Shown: piece by piece, positions 36,051 to 50,331 of the stretch
How positions within the stretch are numbered: the stretch's first letter is position 1
Layout of the letters: every line of letters starts with the position of its first letter
Assembly (NCBI GenBank): GCA_028820325.1
Contig: JAPPJO010000020.1
Span: 62,001-126,000 of the forward strand
Length of the DNA: 64,000 nt
Direction of reading: 5' to 3'
From: Gammaproteobacteria bacterium
GTDB taxonomy: Bacteria; Gemmatimonadota; Gemmatimonadetes; Longimicrobiales; Gaopeijiaceae
Position numbers and translations under genes: made by a program
Notes under the pieces: model-generated
What the model saw: the letters and a program-made list of their open reading frames with translations, nothing else
Databases searched by the model: none
Told to the model about the DNA's origin: nothing

Positions 36051-36266
36051 ATGAAACGGATCGCCGGCATACTCGTCGCAGCCTTCTACGCGGTCATAAC
36101 CTTCCTGGCCTTCGGCCACTCGGCGGATGGATGGGCCGGCGGACACGCCGACCTGGGCTTCTGGTGGGCCGTGATCGGTGGCTTCCTCGCCATCGCCGGA
36201 TTGGGGGCATTGGTAGGCACGCTCCTGCACACGCGCCGGAGGAACCGCTTGCCATCGGGCGGTTAG
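36051..36266 (+). CDS. Small two-helix membrane protein
   Basis: 71 aa. Two hydrophobic helices, IAGILVAAFYAVITFLAFG and WWAVIGGFLAIAGLGALVG, joined by a short His/Asp/Gly loop, and a basic C-terminus (RRRNRLP). ATG 36051 begins MKRIAG. No family assigned. It stands 129 bases after the helicase gene and 86 bases before the FAH-family gene. Confidence 0.55.
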   Translation: MKRIAGILVAAFYAVITFLAFGHSADGWAGGHADLGFWWAVIGGFLAIAGLGALVGTLLHTRRRNRLPSGG

Positions 36267-36352
36267 AAGGCCGAAACCGCGCGCGGCTGCCTCGGACGGG
36301 TCCCGATTCGACCTCTGATCACCTCAACCACGGAAAGCACGGGCGCGTCCCC

Positions 36353-36991
36353 ATGAGCCTGAAGAATATCCCCACCAAGATCGTGTGCGTAGGAAAGAAC
36401 TATGCGCTCCACGCACAGGAGCTGGGCACCGAGGTTCCCCCTGAGCCGATCATCTTCCTGAAGCCGGTTTCCTCGCTGCTGGCCTCCGGCGAGACCATCC
36501 GGATGCCTTCGTGGGCCGGGCGGGTGGACTTCGAGGGAGAGATCGCGTTGGTGGTGGGGAAGCGTGCCCGCGGGGTGGCGCGCGAGGATGCCTGGGACGT
36601 GGTCGATTCCATCGTCCCGCTGAACGACGTGACCGCGCGCGAGCTGCAGCGCAGGGACGGACAGTGGACGCGCGCCAAGAGCTTCGACACCTTCTGCCCC
36701 GTGGGTGAACCGGTCCCGGTGGCCGACGTGGATGTCGGCCAGCTCGAGGTGATCACGCGCGTCAACGGGCACGTGCGCCAGCACGCCCATGTGAACACCA
36801 TGGTGTTCCCGATCCCCGAGCTGGTCCGCTTCATCACCGCGGTCATGACCCTCGAGCCGGGGGACCTGATCGCGACCGGCACGCCCGACGGCATCGGACC
36901 GCTCGCTCCCGGCGACCGGGTCGAAGTCGAGATCCCGGGCGTCGGGACGGTGGCCAACCCGGTGGCGGTGGAGGAGGTCGATTCGAGCTGA
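36353..36991 (+). CDS. Fumarylacetoacetate hydrolase (FAH) family protein
   Basis: 212 aa, a single FAH domain of the type in FAHD1 and YcgM-like acylpyruvate hydrolases or oxaloacetate decarboxylases. Signatures: IVCVGKNYALHAQELG, EPIIFLKPVSSLL, the metal-binding pattern VDFEGEIALVVGKRARGV (Glu of E-x-E; the first Glu is in DFEGE), NDVTARELQRRDGQWTRAKS, and GDLIATGTPDGIGPL. The exact substrate cannot be set from sequence. The frame extends upstream, but ATG 36353 follows a purine-rich GGAAAG region. Its stop shares one base with the next start (TGATG). Confidence 0.93.
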   Translation: MSLKNIPTKIVCVGKNYALHAQELGTEVPPEPIIFLKPVSSLLASGETIRMPSWAGRVDFEGEIALVVGKRARGVAREDAWDVVDSIVPLNDVTARELQRRDGQWTRAKSFDTFCPVGEPVPVADVDVGQLEVITRVNGHVRQHAHVNTMVFPIPELVRFITAVMTLEPGDLIATGTPDGIGPLAPGDRVEVEIPGVGTVANPVAVEEVDSS

Positions 36992-37793
36992 TGAGGGATG
37001 CGCCCGCGGCCCGCTCGATCGCCTCCTCCGGGGCTCCCCGGTGGGTGCGCTGGGTCGCGGCAGCCATCTCCGTGGCGACGCATGCGATCGTGATTCTGGT
37101 CTATCCGCATCTGAACCCCGAGGCGGCGCCCGCTCTCCCGCCCCTGCCTGTCTTCGTACCAGCCAGCCAGGACGGCATGCAGATCGTGCAGCTGCTCGAA
37201 CTCGAGGAAGCGACCCCGGAGCCTGCTCCGGAGCCGGAGCCCGAGGTCGTCCCGGCGCCCGAGCAAGCGGAGCTTCCGGAGGACGCGAGTCCGACGGTCG
37301 TCGTGGCCGACGTCGAAGTCCCGGCAGGCGACCCGCGCACCGCCGCGGAGCGGTTGCGGCCCTTCATGAACAACCCCGAGGTCTGGCGCCCCATCGACCC
37401 GGAGTTGCTCGACCTCACCCTCGAGGAGCGCGCCCGCTTCGAGATGGCCGCGGTCCTCGAGCTCTGGATCGACTCGATCACGACCGCAGAGGCCGCCCGG
37501 GTCGCCGCGATGGACTGGACCTACACGGACGCCGACGGCGGCCGCTGGGGATTCTCCCCGGGCAAGATCCACCTGGGCAACATTACGCTCCCGCTTCCCT
37601 TCCAGTTCGGTCCCAACCCCTCGCGCATCAACGAGCTGCGGGAACGCGACTGGGAATGGATGGAGCTGCAGCGGGGCGCGGTTGCGGCCGCCGTGGAGCA
37701 GTCCTGGAAGGACCGCGCGCGGGCGATCCGTGAACGCATGGACACCGAGCGCGCGGTGGCGCGCGGGGATTCGGTGCGCCGCCCGCCGGGGAC

Positions 37794-37797
<4 letters not shown>
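36991..37797 (+). CDS. TonB-like N-terminus protein with unfamiliar C-terminal domain
   Basis: 268 aa. One membrane helix at about residues 18-38 contains Ser27-x3-His31 (SVATH), the spacing used by TonB to respond to ExbB/ExbD. A Pro/Glu-rich stretch follows (EPAPEPEPEVVPAPEQ, about residues 70-88), also TonB-like. The C-terminal 150 residues do not look like the TonB receptor-binding fold: they include RPFMNNPEVWRPIDPELLD, LPLPFQFGPNPSRINELR and a charged terminal helix. No exbB or exbD gene is nearby. It couples to FAH upstream (one-base overlap) and valS downstream (ATGA). Confidence 0.65.
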
Positions 37798-40543
<2,746 letters not shown>

Positions 40544-40547
<4 letters not shown>

Positions 40548-42265
40548 TCCCCGCATTCGAACGGCCGCGGGGCAGGGATCCGGGGCGGACGCCCCTGCTG
40601 CTGCCCGCTCTGCTCGGCGCGCTGATGGCGGGGTGTGCGCGCGAAGCCACCCCTCCCGGCGGCCCTCCCGACCGGCTTCCCCCGATCGTGATCCTGAGCG
40701 AGCCGGATACATTCTCCACCGTTGAGCCCTTCCGTTCTCCGGTGACCCTCCGCTTCAGCGAGCGCATCAGCGAGCGACCCAGCGCGGGCACCCTGGACCA
40801 GTCGGTGGTGGTGTCGCCGGCCTCGGGCGAGGTGCGCGTGTCGCACGGCCGCGAGGGACTCACGGTGCGCGCTCTGGGCGGATTCGAGGCCGGGCACATC
40901 TACCGCGTGACGGTGCTGCCGGTCATTCAGGACATGTTCGGCAATGCCCTTCAGGAACCCTTCGAACTGTTTTTCTCGACCGGGCCGGAGTTCACCCCCA
41001 ACGTTGTCGCGGGCTCGGTCGTCGACCGGCTTACGGGCGAGCCCCTTCGTGACGCGCGGGTGGATGCGGCGGTCGCCGAAAGCGGCGTGGTGCACACCGC
41101 CGTCACCGACAGCGCGGGGATCTTCGCGCTGCGCTACCTGCCGGCGGGCGACTATGTGGTGAGCGCCTACCTGGACCGCAACCGGAACGCCCAGCCCGAC
41201 TTCACCGAGCCCCAGGGAACGCGTCCGGCCCCATTGAACGGCGCTGGCGAAGCCGCCGACACGACGATTGTGCTCGAGGTCGCGCTGCTGGCGCGCGACA
41301 CCACCTCGGCCCGGCTCGCGCGCGTTACCGTCGAGGACTCCATCAGCCTCGGCGTCTCCCTCGACGACTACCTCGATCCGGAACTCCCATTGGACGATGT
41401 GCGCGTCGTGGTCACTTCCGACAGCGTCGACGCGCCCGGAGCCCTGGCCGTCCTCCATCAGCACGAGGCGGACGCCTATCGGAGCGCGCTGGCCGACAGC
41501 CTCGCGCGGGAACAAGCCGTTCGGGACAGCGTGGCGCAGGCGCAGGCGGATTCGGCGGCGCAGGCGGAGGCTGCGGCAGGGGATACAACGGCGGCAGCCG
41601 ATCCCGAAGCCGCACCCGGGCCGGCCGAGACGGAACCCGCCCCGCCGCCCGCTCCGGCGGCGCAGGACGCGCCGGAAGCCGGGGAGGCGGAGCAGGAAGA
41701 GCCCACGGCGCAGCAAACCTTCGTCGTTATCCTGGACGGGGTGTTGGTCCCCGAGGTGCCCTACGAGGTCGAGATATCGAACATCACCAACATCAACGGC
41801 GTGGGGGGAGGCGGGGGCACCGTCGGCTTTACCCGTCCCGCCCCGCCCCCGCCCCCCGAAGACACCACGCAAGCCGAGGCGGACAGCGTTGCCACGGATA
41901 CCATCCCGGCGGCCCCTGGCGACACGCTCCCTCCCGCCGACTCGACTGCTCGCGACACCATTCCCGCGGCAGCGGACGCCCCCGGGGAAGCAACGCCCGA
42001 CGACACGCTGACCGTCCCGGCCGACTCGACCGCTCGCGACACCATTCCGCTTCCGGCCGACTCCGTCCGCAGGGACACGATCCCGTCGCCGGCCGCAGAC
42101 TCCCTGCGCCGCGACACGGTTTCGGCACCACCGGGAGATTCGGTGCGCCGCGACACCGTCGCGCTTCTCCCGGCCACCAACCTCCCCTTGCGCGCCAGGC
42201 GGGCGCGGATGCCGCCGGCGCGGAGCCGGTTCTCCCGCGGTTCGCCGCCGCGCACGGCGCGATGA
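40544..42265 (+). CDS. Large Ig-like lipoprotein with Asp/Thr repeat tail
   Basis: 573 aa. Signal peptide with lipobox LMAGC (Cys31). Residues about 45-150 form a bacterial Ig-like (Big_5/SbsA-like) domain (PVTLRFSERISERPSAGTLD), then a carboxypeptidase-regulatory-like beta sandwich (VVDRLTGEPLRDARV; TDSAGIFALRYLPAGDYVV, about residues 165-215). The second half is low-complexity: Ala/Glu/Pro-rich, and from about residue 450 tandem units of 10-13 residues carrying DTIP or DTV, such as ADSVRRDTIP. Probably an outer-membrane surface protein. GTG start overlaps valS; its end overlaps selA as ATGA. Confidence 0.8.
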
Positions 42266-43656
42266 CCGATCCGCGCCGCCACCTGCCGAGCGTCGACCGG
42301 GCGCTGGCTTCCACCGCCTTCGCCGCGCTGCTCGCCGAGCATCCGCGCCAGCGGATCGTCCACCACCTGCGCTCGGCGCTGGACCACGCCAGGGAGGATC
42401 TCGCGCGCGGAACCGGCCACGCGCCGCCGGACATCGGCGACTTCGCCGGCGAGGTCGAAAAGGCGCTGGTCCTGGACGGCATCCCCTCCCTCCGGCCGGT
42501 GATCAACGCCACCGGCGTGGTGCTCCACACCAACCTGGGCCGGGCGCCCATCGCGCCTGCCGCCCGCTCCGCCATGGCCCGCGCCGCGCGCGGGTACGGC
42601 AACCTGGAGTTCGACCTGGAGCGCGGGAGCCGCGGGTCGCGCTACGTGCACTGCGTACAACTCCTGCGGGAACTCACGGGGGCCGAAGCCGCGCTCGTGG
42701 TCAACAACGCCGCCGGCGCGCTCGTGCTGGGCATGAACACCCTCGCAGCGGGGAAGGAAGTCGCGGTCTCGCGGGGAGAACTGGTAGAGATCGGAGGCGG
42801 CTTCCGCATACCGGAGATCCTGGTACGCAGCGGGGTCCGGCTGCGCGAAGTGGGCTCCACCAACCGCACCCGCGTCGGCGACTACCAGGCAGCGCTCAAC
42901 ACCGGCGAGGTCGCGGCGCTGCTCAAGGTGCACCGCTCCAACTTCCGCATCGAGGGGTTCACCGAAGAGGCCGGCGTTGCCGAGCTGGCCGAGCTGGCCG
43001 ATCGCCTGGGTGTCCACTTCTTCCACGACCTGGGCACCGGGCTGATGATGGACCCCGCCGCGCTCGGCCTTCCGGGAGAACCGCGGGTGGCCGACAGCCT
43101 GGCGAACGGTGCTCACGTGGTCGGCTTCTCGGGGGACAAGCTGCTGGGCGGCCCGCAGGCCGGCATCCTCGTGGGACGGGGGGAGCCGATCGCGAGGATG
43201 CGGCAGAACCCGCTCTGCCGCTCCCTGCGCGTCGACAAGGTGACGCTGGCGGGGCTCGAGGCGACCCTGCGCCTCTACAGGGATCCCGGCCGCGCGCTGA
43301 GGGAGATCCCGGCGCTGCGCATGATCGCCGCCTCTCCGGGGGAGCTGCTCGAGCGGGCTACCCGCCTCGCCGCCGCTCTCGAAGCCCGGGGCGTGCCAGG
43401 CCGCGTGAGGCGCGGAACTTCGCTGGTGGGGGGCGGCACCTGTCCGGGGGTCGCCCTCGACACGTTCGTCGTGGAACCGGACACCGGTGCGCGATCCGTG
43501 TCCGCCGTCGCCGGGCGCCTGAGACGCGGCGATCCGCCGGTGCTTGCGCCCGTGGAAGCCGATCGCCTCATCCTCGATCCTCGTACTGTCGAGCCGGAAG
43601 AGGAGTCGCTGCTCGTGGAGCGGGTTGTGCGCGCGTGCCTTCCGGACGAGGATTAA
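42262..43656 (+). CDS. selA: L-seryl-tRNA(Sec) selenium transferase
   Basis: PLP enzyme converting Ser-tRNA(Sec) to selenocysteinyl-tRNA with selenophosphate. 464 aa, the usual size. Signatures: NATGVVLHTNLGRAP, YGNLEFDLERGSRGSRY, VNNAAGALVLGMNTLA, KVHRSNFRIEGF, and the PLP lysine Lys293 in GFSGDKLLGGPQAGIL. The N-terminal tRNA-binding region starting LPSVDRAL is present, which favours true SelA over the shorter SelA-like proteins. No selB, selC or selD is in the window. Last gene of the valS-lipoprotein-selA run and followed by a terminator-like hairpin. Confidence 0.93.
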   Translation: MTDPRRHLPSVDRALASTAFAALLAEHPRQRIVHHLRSALDHAREDLARGTGHAPPDIGDFAGEVEKALVLDGIPSLRPVINATGVVLHTNLGRAPIAPAARSAMARAARGYGNLEFDLERGSRGSRYVHCVQLLRELTGAEAALVVNNAAGALVLGMNTLAAGKEVAVSRGELVEIGGGFRIPEILVRSGVRLREVGSTNRTRVGDYQAALNTGEVAALLKVHRSNFRIEGFTEEAGVAELAELADRLGVHFFHDLGTGLMMDPAALGLPGEPRVADSLANGAHVVGFSGDKLLGGPQAGILVGRGEPIARMRQNPLCRSLRVDKVTLAGLEATLRLYRDPGRALREIPALRMIAASPGELLERATRLAAALEARGVPGRVRRGTSLVGGGTCPGVALDTFVVEPDTGARSVSAVAGRLRRGDPPVLAPVEADRLILDPRTVEPEEESLLVERVVRACLPDED

Positions 43657-43727
43657 GGCACGATGTGTGCGGGCCCGCAAGGCGCCGGCGCGCGAGCCGG
43701 ACAAGGGGCCGGCGGGGAAGGGGAACA

Positions 43728-43749
43728 CCGGCGCGCCAGCCGGGTTTTT
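43728..43749 (+). terminator. Rho-independent terminator candidate after selA
   Basis: CCGGC at 43728-43732, six-base loop, GCCGG at 43739-43743, then G and five T (43745-43749). Short but fully GC stem with T-run, at the end of the valS-to-selA operon and before the Fe-S carrier gene. Confidence 0.5.
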
Positions 43750-43752
43750 CCC

Positions 43753-43766
43753 GTTGACCCGTCAAC
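43753..43766. promoter_or_regulatory. Inverted repeat GTTGAC-CC-GTCAAC upstream of the Fe-S carrier gene
   Basis: Six-base perfect arms around two bases, 31 bases before the erpA-like ATG. It contains a TTGAC block that could act as -35, but no fitting -10 follows. A regulator site (for example Rrf2/IscR-type) is conceivable from context; I cannot match it to a known consensus. Confidence 0.35.
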
Positions 43767-43796
43767 TGATGGAGTCGCACCCTCAGGAGCAAGACC

Positions 43797-44126
43797 ATGC
43801 AGATCACCCTGACGCCCGAAGCTACCGAGAAGATCAGGCAGTTTCTGGAGGAACACGATCCCAGGTCCGCCGCCGGGCTGCGTGTCGCCGTGCTCCCGGG
43901 CGGTTGTTCCGGTTTCCAGTACGGACTGAACATCGAAGAGGCTCCCGAAGACGACGACGAAGTGCTGGAGCTGGACGACTTCCGGGTATTCGTGGATCCC
44001 TTCAGCGCCCAGTACCTCGAGGGCGTACAGATCGACTATGTGTCCAGCATGATGGGACAAGGCTTCAGCTTCACCAATCCCCAGGCTTCGGGCGGATGCG
44101 GCTGCGGAAGCTCCTTCACGGTCTGA
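43797..44126 (+). CDS. erpA: A-type iron-sulfur carrier (ErpA/IscA/HesB family)
   Basis: 109 aa. Delivers Fe-S clusters to target enzymes; complex I, encoded 7 kb downstream, is a plausible client. The three conserved cysteines are Cys37 in PGGCSGFQYG and Cys101 and Cys103 in GGCGCGSSF near the C-terminus. ErpA versus IscA cannot be separated by eye; no isc or suf gene is nearby. AGGAG lies about 9 bases before the ATG. Confidence 0.9.
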   Translation: MQITLTPEATEKIRQFLEEHDPRSAAGLRVAVLPGGCSGFQYGLNIEEAPEDDDEVLELDDFRVFVDPFSAQYLEGVQIDYVSSMMGQGFSFTNPQASGGCGCGSSFTV

Positions 44127-44184
44127 TCCCGTTTCCGGTCCGAGCGGACCGCCCCAGGACCCCCGTGACGAACCCATCCCGCAG

Positions 44185-44841
44185 GTGATCCGTCTAAGGA
44201 CCTTCACCGGCGCGGACGGCTTCCAGCAGAACGCGTGGCTGGCGATCTGCGATGCAACCCGCGAGACGCTGGTCATCGATCCGGGCGCAGCGGCGCCAGA
44301 CATGTGCCGCGCGATCGAAGCGGACCATCTGGACGTAAAGGCCGTCGTGCTGACCCACGCCCACCTGGACCACGTCGAGGGGGTGCCCGACATCCGTACC
44401 GTCACGGACGCCCCGATCTTCCTCCACCCGGCCGATGGTTTCCTCTACCGGGCCGCGACCGAACAGGCGACTGCCTTCGGGGTGCACGCGCCGCGGCTGC
44501 CCGCCGTCGACGAAGCGCTTGCCCACGGGGACGAGCTCCGTTTCGGGAAGTGCGCCTTCCGCGTGCGCCACGCCCCCGGTCACTCTCCCGGTCATGTCGT
44601 GCTGGTCAATGAGGACGAGCGGATCGCCGTAGTGGCGGACGTCGTCTTCGCGGGTTCGATCGGACGCACCGACCTGCCGGGTGGAGACATGCAGCAGTTG
44701 CTGCACTCGATCCGCGAACAGGTGCTGACGCTCCCCGACGACACCCGTCTTCTGACCGGGCACGGTCCCGAGACCACGGTGGGATGGGAGCGCCGAACCA
44801 ATCCCTTTCTGATGCCCTTCCAGGGAGGCGAGTTCGTGTGA
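44185..44841 (+). CDS. Metallo-beta-lactamase-fold hydrolase (glyoxalase II-like)
   Basis: 218 aa. Zinc motif THAHLDH with His58, His60, Asp62 and His63, followed by APGHSPGHVV (third-ligand histidine region), ADVVFAGSIGRTDLPGGD, and a final LLTGHGPETTVG. This is the compact GloB-like or persulfide dioxygenase-like group lacking the C-terminal glyoxalase II helix domain. GTG start at 44185. The stop overlaps purN as GTGA. Confidence 0.9.
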   Translation: MIRLRTFTGADGFQQNAWLAICDATRETLVIDPGAAAPDMCRAIEADHLDVKAVVLTHAHLDHVEGVPDIRTVTDAPIFLHPADGFLYRAATEQATAFGVHAPRLPAVDEALAHGDELRFGKCAFRVRHAPGHSPGHVVLVNEDERIAVVADVVFAGSIGRTDLPGGDMQQLLHSIREQVLTLPDDTRLLTGHGPETTVGWERRTNPFLMPFQGGEFV

Positions 44842-45569
44842 GCCTGCCCGTGGCGGTGTTCGCGTCCGGTTCAGGCTCGAACCTGCAGGCCATCCTCGAC
44901 TATCACGCCGGCCTCGACGCACCCCCCTGGCGCGTTGAGCTGGTCGTAAGCGACCAGGAAGACGCCAGGGTGCTCCAGCGCGGCCGCCATGCCGGGATTC
45001 GGGCTCGCTTTCTCCCGGTCGCCGGGCGATCGTCCGGCGATGTCGCGGGCGAAACGCTCGACCTCCTCCGCTCCAGCGAAATCGGGTTCGTCGCGCTGGC
45101 GGGTTACCTCCGGCTGATTCCCGCGCCTGTCGTCGCGGCGTTCCGCGAGCGGATGGTCAACATCCATCCCGCCCTTCTCCCGGCGTTCGGAGGGAAGGGG
45201 ATGTACGGGATGCGCGTGCACGAGGCGGTGCTGGCTGCCGGTGCGACGGTAACCGGGCCCACCGTGCACTTCGTGGACGAGGAGTACGATCGGGGCCCGA
45301 TCATCGCCCAGTGGCCGGTGCCGGTGCGGGCGGACGATGACCCACACACGCTCGCCGCCCGCGTGCTTCGCGTCGAGCATCTCCTCTATCCCCGGGTGGT
45401 GGACCAACTGGGCCGAGCGCTCGCCCGAGGGTGCCGGCCGGCGCCGTTTTCGCCGCCTGGAACTGCCTTCCTGGCGCATTCACGGGGCACCGTCGACCTT
45501 GAGCGCGCGATTTCCGCCGGCTTCACGGAGGTTGGGGGTCGGCTCCGCACGACACAGGAGCGAACATGA
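44838..45569 (+). CDS. purN: Phosphoribosylglycinamide formyltransferase
   Basis: Transfers formyl from 10-formyl-THF to GAR, third step of purine synthesis. 243 aa, about 30 more than E. coli PurN, the extra residues being C-terminal. The GAR loop VFASGSGSNLQAI is at the N-terminus; catalytic residues sit in VNIHPALLPAFGG (Asn and His) and HFVDEEYDRGPII (Asp). The frame opens upstream, but GTG 44838 overlaps the preceding stop and starts directly before the first strand. ATGA overlap with purH. Confidence 0.94.
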   Translation: MSLPVAVFASGSGSNLQAILDYHAGLDAPPWRVELVVSDQEDARVLQRGRHAGIRARFLPVAGRSSGDVAGETLDLLRSSEIGFVALAGYLRLIPAPVVAAFRERMVNIHPALLPAFGGKGMYGMRVHEAVLAAGATVTGPTVHFVDEEYDRGPIIAQWPVPVRADDDPHTLAARVLRVEHLLYPRVVDQLGRALARGCRPAPFSPPGTAFLAHSRGTVDLERAISAGFTEVGGRLRTTQERT

Positions 45570-47239
45570 CTCGACGACGGGCGCTGCTGAGCGTCTCGGA
45601 CAAGAGCGGCATCGAAAAGTTCGCCCGCGGTCTCGTCCGCCGCGGATGGGAGATCGTCTCGACCGGGGGCACGGCGCGCGCGCTCGCCGACGCGGGGCTC
45701 CCTGTCAGGCAGGTGGCGGAAGTCACCTCACACCCGGAAATGATGGACGGGCGGGTCAAGACCCTGCACCCCGCTATCCATGCGGGAATCCTGGCCCGGA
45801 GCGGGAACAGGGACGACACGGCCGCGCTCGCCGGACAGGGCTACGCGCCCGTGGGCCTGGTGGCGGTCAACCTGTACCCGTTCCGGGAGACGGTGGCGAG
45901 AGGCGGCGTGTCGGTGGGTGATGCGATGGAGCAGGTGGACATAGGCGGACCCACCATGATCCGCGCGGCGGCGAAGAACCACGCCGATGTCTGGGCCGCG
46001 GTGGATCCCGCCGACTACCCGCGCGTGCTCGCGGCCCTGGACCGGGAGAAAGACAGCCCGGCGCTGCGCCGGGAGCTGGCGGTGAAGGTGTTCGCGCACA
46101 CGAGCGGATACGACGATGCCGTGGCGGGATGGTTGGGGAAGGCCGGCGGGAGCGGAGGCGGCATGTTCCCGGCCCGCCTCGCGTTGTCCGCCGAACTGCA
46201 AGGCACGCTGCGCTACGGCGAGAACCCGGACCAGGAGGCCGCGTTCTACCGCTGGCGCGGACACGGAGTCGCCGGCCTGGCCGGCCTCGAGCAGCTCCAC
46301 GGCAAGGCGCTCTCCTACAACAACTATCTCGACCTCGACGGCGCTCTCCAGTGCCTCGCTCCGTTCGCTTTCTCGGCGCGCCCCGCCGTGTGCATCGTCA
46401 AGCACACCACGCCCGCGGGGATGGCGCTCGCGGAGACGCTGGAAGAGGCCTATCTGCGTGCCCTGCGAACCGACCCGGTGAGCGCCTTCGGGTCCGTGAT
46501 CGCGGTCAACCGGCGCATTGACGGCGCCACGGCCGCGCACATGTCGGAACTCTTTATCGAGTGCCTGGTCGCGCCCGCCTTTGACGACGAGGCCATGGAG
46601 ATCCTGGCCCGCAAGTCCGGCCTGCGCCTGCTGGCCATGTCCGGTGACCCGGTTGCGGCCGCCGACTTGCCGCTCGACCCGGACCGCGTCGACTGGTGGC
46701 GGGAAGCCCCGTCCGAACACCGCGCTTCGGCAGCGTTCCTCGCGGCGCACGGCCGCCTCCCCGAACCGCGCACGCTGCGCACCGTCTCCGGCGGCCTGCT
46801 GGCGCAGTCGGTTCCATCGCCGCCTTTCTACGGGCTTGAGAGCGCGGAGTGGAAGGTCGTGACCCGCCGCACGCCCTCCGCGCGTGAACTCGACGACCTG
46901 GACTTCGCCTGGTCGGCGGTCGCGGGGGTGAAGTCGAACGCAATCCTGCTCGCGCGCGATGGCGCCACTCTGGGCATCGGCATGGGACAGGTGAGCCGGG
47001 TGGACGCCTCCGAGCTCGCGGTCAGAAAGGCCGCCGCCGCCGGGCTCGACCTTTCCGGGTGCGCCCTCGCCTCCGATGCCTTCTTCCCCTTCCGGGACGG
47101 TGTCGACGCAGCAGCGGCGGCCGGTGTTCGCGCCATCGTGCAACCAGGCGGTTCGATCCGCGACGAAGAGGTCATCGCCGCAGCGGACGAGCACGAGGTC
47201 GCGATGGTCTTCACGGGAAGGCGGCTCTTCCGGCACTGA
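45566..47239 (+). CDS. purH: Bifunctional AICAR transformylase / IMP cyclohydrolase
   Basis: Final two steps of IMP synthesis. 557 aa, slightly longer than the usual 510-530. The N-terminal cyclohydrolase domain has LLSVSDKSGIEKFARG, STGGTARAL and GRVKTLHPAIHAGIL; the transformylase domain has LRYGENPDQEA, LSYNNYLDLDGAL and the catalytic Lys-His in VKHTTPAGMA; the C-terminus carries the typical FFPFRDGVDAAAAAGV and QPGGSIRDEEVI. Coupled to purN. Convergent with the TonB receptor gene 87 bases away. Confidence 0.97.
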   Translation: MTRRRALLSVSDKSGIEKFARGLVRRGWEIVSTGGTARALADAGLPVRQVAEVTSHPEMMDGRVKTLHPAIHAGILARSGNRDDTAALAGQGYAPVGLVAVNLYPFRETVARGGVSVGDAMEQVDIGGPTMIRAAAKNHADVWAAVDPADYPRVLAALDREKDSPALRRELAVKVFAHTSGYDDAVAGWLGKAGGSGGGMFPARLALSAELQGTLRYGENPDQEAAFYRWRGHGVAGLAGLEQLHGKALSYNNYLDLDGALQCLAPFAFSARPAVCIVKHTTPAGMALAETLEEAYLRALRTDPVSAFGSVIAVNRRIDGATAAHMSELFIECLVAPAFDDEAMEILARKSGLRLLAMSGDPVAAADLPLDPDRVDWWREAPSEHRASAAFLAAHGRLPEPRTLRTVSGGLLAQSVPSPPFYGLESAEWKVVTRRTPSARELDDLDFAWSAVAGVKSNAILLARDGATLGIGMGQVSRVDASELAVRKAAAAGLDLSGCALASDAFFPFRDGVDAAAAAGVRAIVQPGGSIRDEEVIAAADEHEVAMVFTGRRLFRH

Positions 47240-47326
47240 CGGGAGGCGGTTTTCCCGCCGGCCGACCTCGAACGGCCATCGGAGCCGCTGCGACGGCACC
47301 GGCCGGCAGGCCCGGCGTCCCGCGGG

Positions 47327-49891
<2,565 letters not shown>

Positions 49892-49896
49892 GGTGT

Positions 49897-49901
49897 CCTC
49901 C
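49897..49901 (-). promoter_or_regulatory. Ribosome binding site deciding the TonB receptor start
   Basis: GGAGG on the minus strand five bases before the ATG at 49891. Two further in-frame starts (49906 and 49975) lack such a site, so the shorter form is preferred. Confidence 0.7.
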
Positions 49902-49946
49902 AACATGAGGCGCGTGAACGCGTGCGGATAACGCGCTGCCGGTTGC

Positions 49947-49975
49947 ATGATGGAAACGGGTCCGAATGGCGGCAA
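49947..49975 (-). promoter_or_regulatory. Weak candidate promoter of the TonB receptor gene
   Basis: On the minus strand TTGCCG (49975-49970), 17-base spacer, CATCAT (49952-49947). Only a moderate match, but the spacing is ideal and it lies 56 bases before the chosen start. Confidence 0.3.
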
Positions 49976-50031
49976 GGCTCTTCCCGCGTTCCGCCTCCGC
50001 CGACCGGACGCTACACCGGGTTCGGTGTCGG

Positions 50032-50328
50032 TTACGCGGCTCTTGATTCCGGCGGCGAGCTGCGACGGTCTCGAATGGTGCCGGTCTCGCGATGCTGGGC
50101 AACCAAACGGGTCAGCTGAGCACGCGAAAGCCCGGTCACCCTGGAGAGGAACGTCTTCAGCAAGCTCTTGTCGCGCTTCCTGAGGTCGTGGTATTTGAAT
50201 TTGTCCAGTGTCTTGCGGATGAAATCGTATATGGATTCACGGTTTTCGGTCCCCAACCCCGGGGCGTCGGCGACGTTCAGGAAGCGCCGAACCTGGTTGA
50301 GAGTGCGAAGACGCGTAATGCGGCGCAT
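50032..50328 (-). pseudogene. Truncated transposase/integrase N-terminal fragment
   Basis: 98 aa with the look of the N-terminal DNA-binding part of an IS-type integrase/transposase of about 400 aa: NRESIYDFIRKTLDKFKYHD, KRDKSLLKTFLSRVTGLSRA and QLTRLVAQHRETGTIRDRR. In full-length relatives this helix-turn-helix region leads into an rve (DDE) catalytic domain; here a stop follows shortly after IRDRR, and no catalytic domain is visible in any frame downstream. Base composition is clearly less GC-rich than the neighbours, consistent with foreign origin. A GAGGAG site lies upstream of the ATG. I call it a remnant; a functional small protein cannot be excluded. Confidence 0.6.
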
Positions 50329-50331
50329 CAC

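Noticed and set aside
33048..36230. A 1060-codon open frame on the minus strand across the helicase gene
   Set aside because: High-GC antisense shadow: no recognisable domain, and the + strand frame carries all helicase motifs. The same holds for long minus frames at 37521-40712, 4140-6221 and 53641-55770.
43754..43759. TTGACC before erpA as a -35 box
   Set aside because: Nothing resembling a -10 lies 16-18 bases downstream; the block is better explained as one arm of the inverted repeat.
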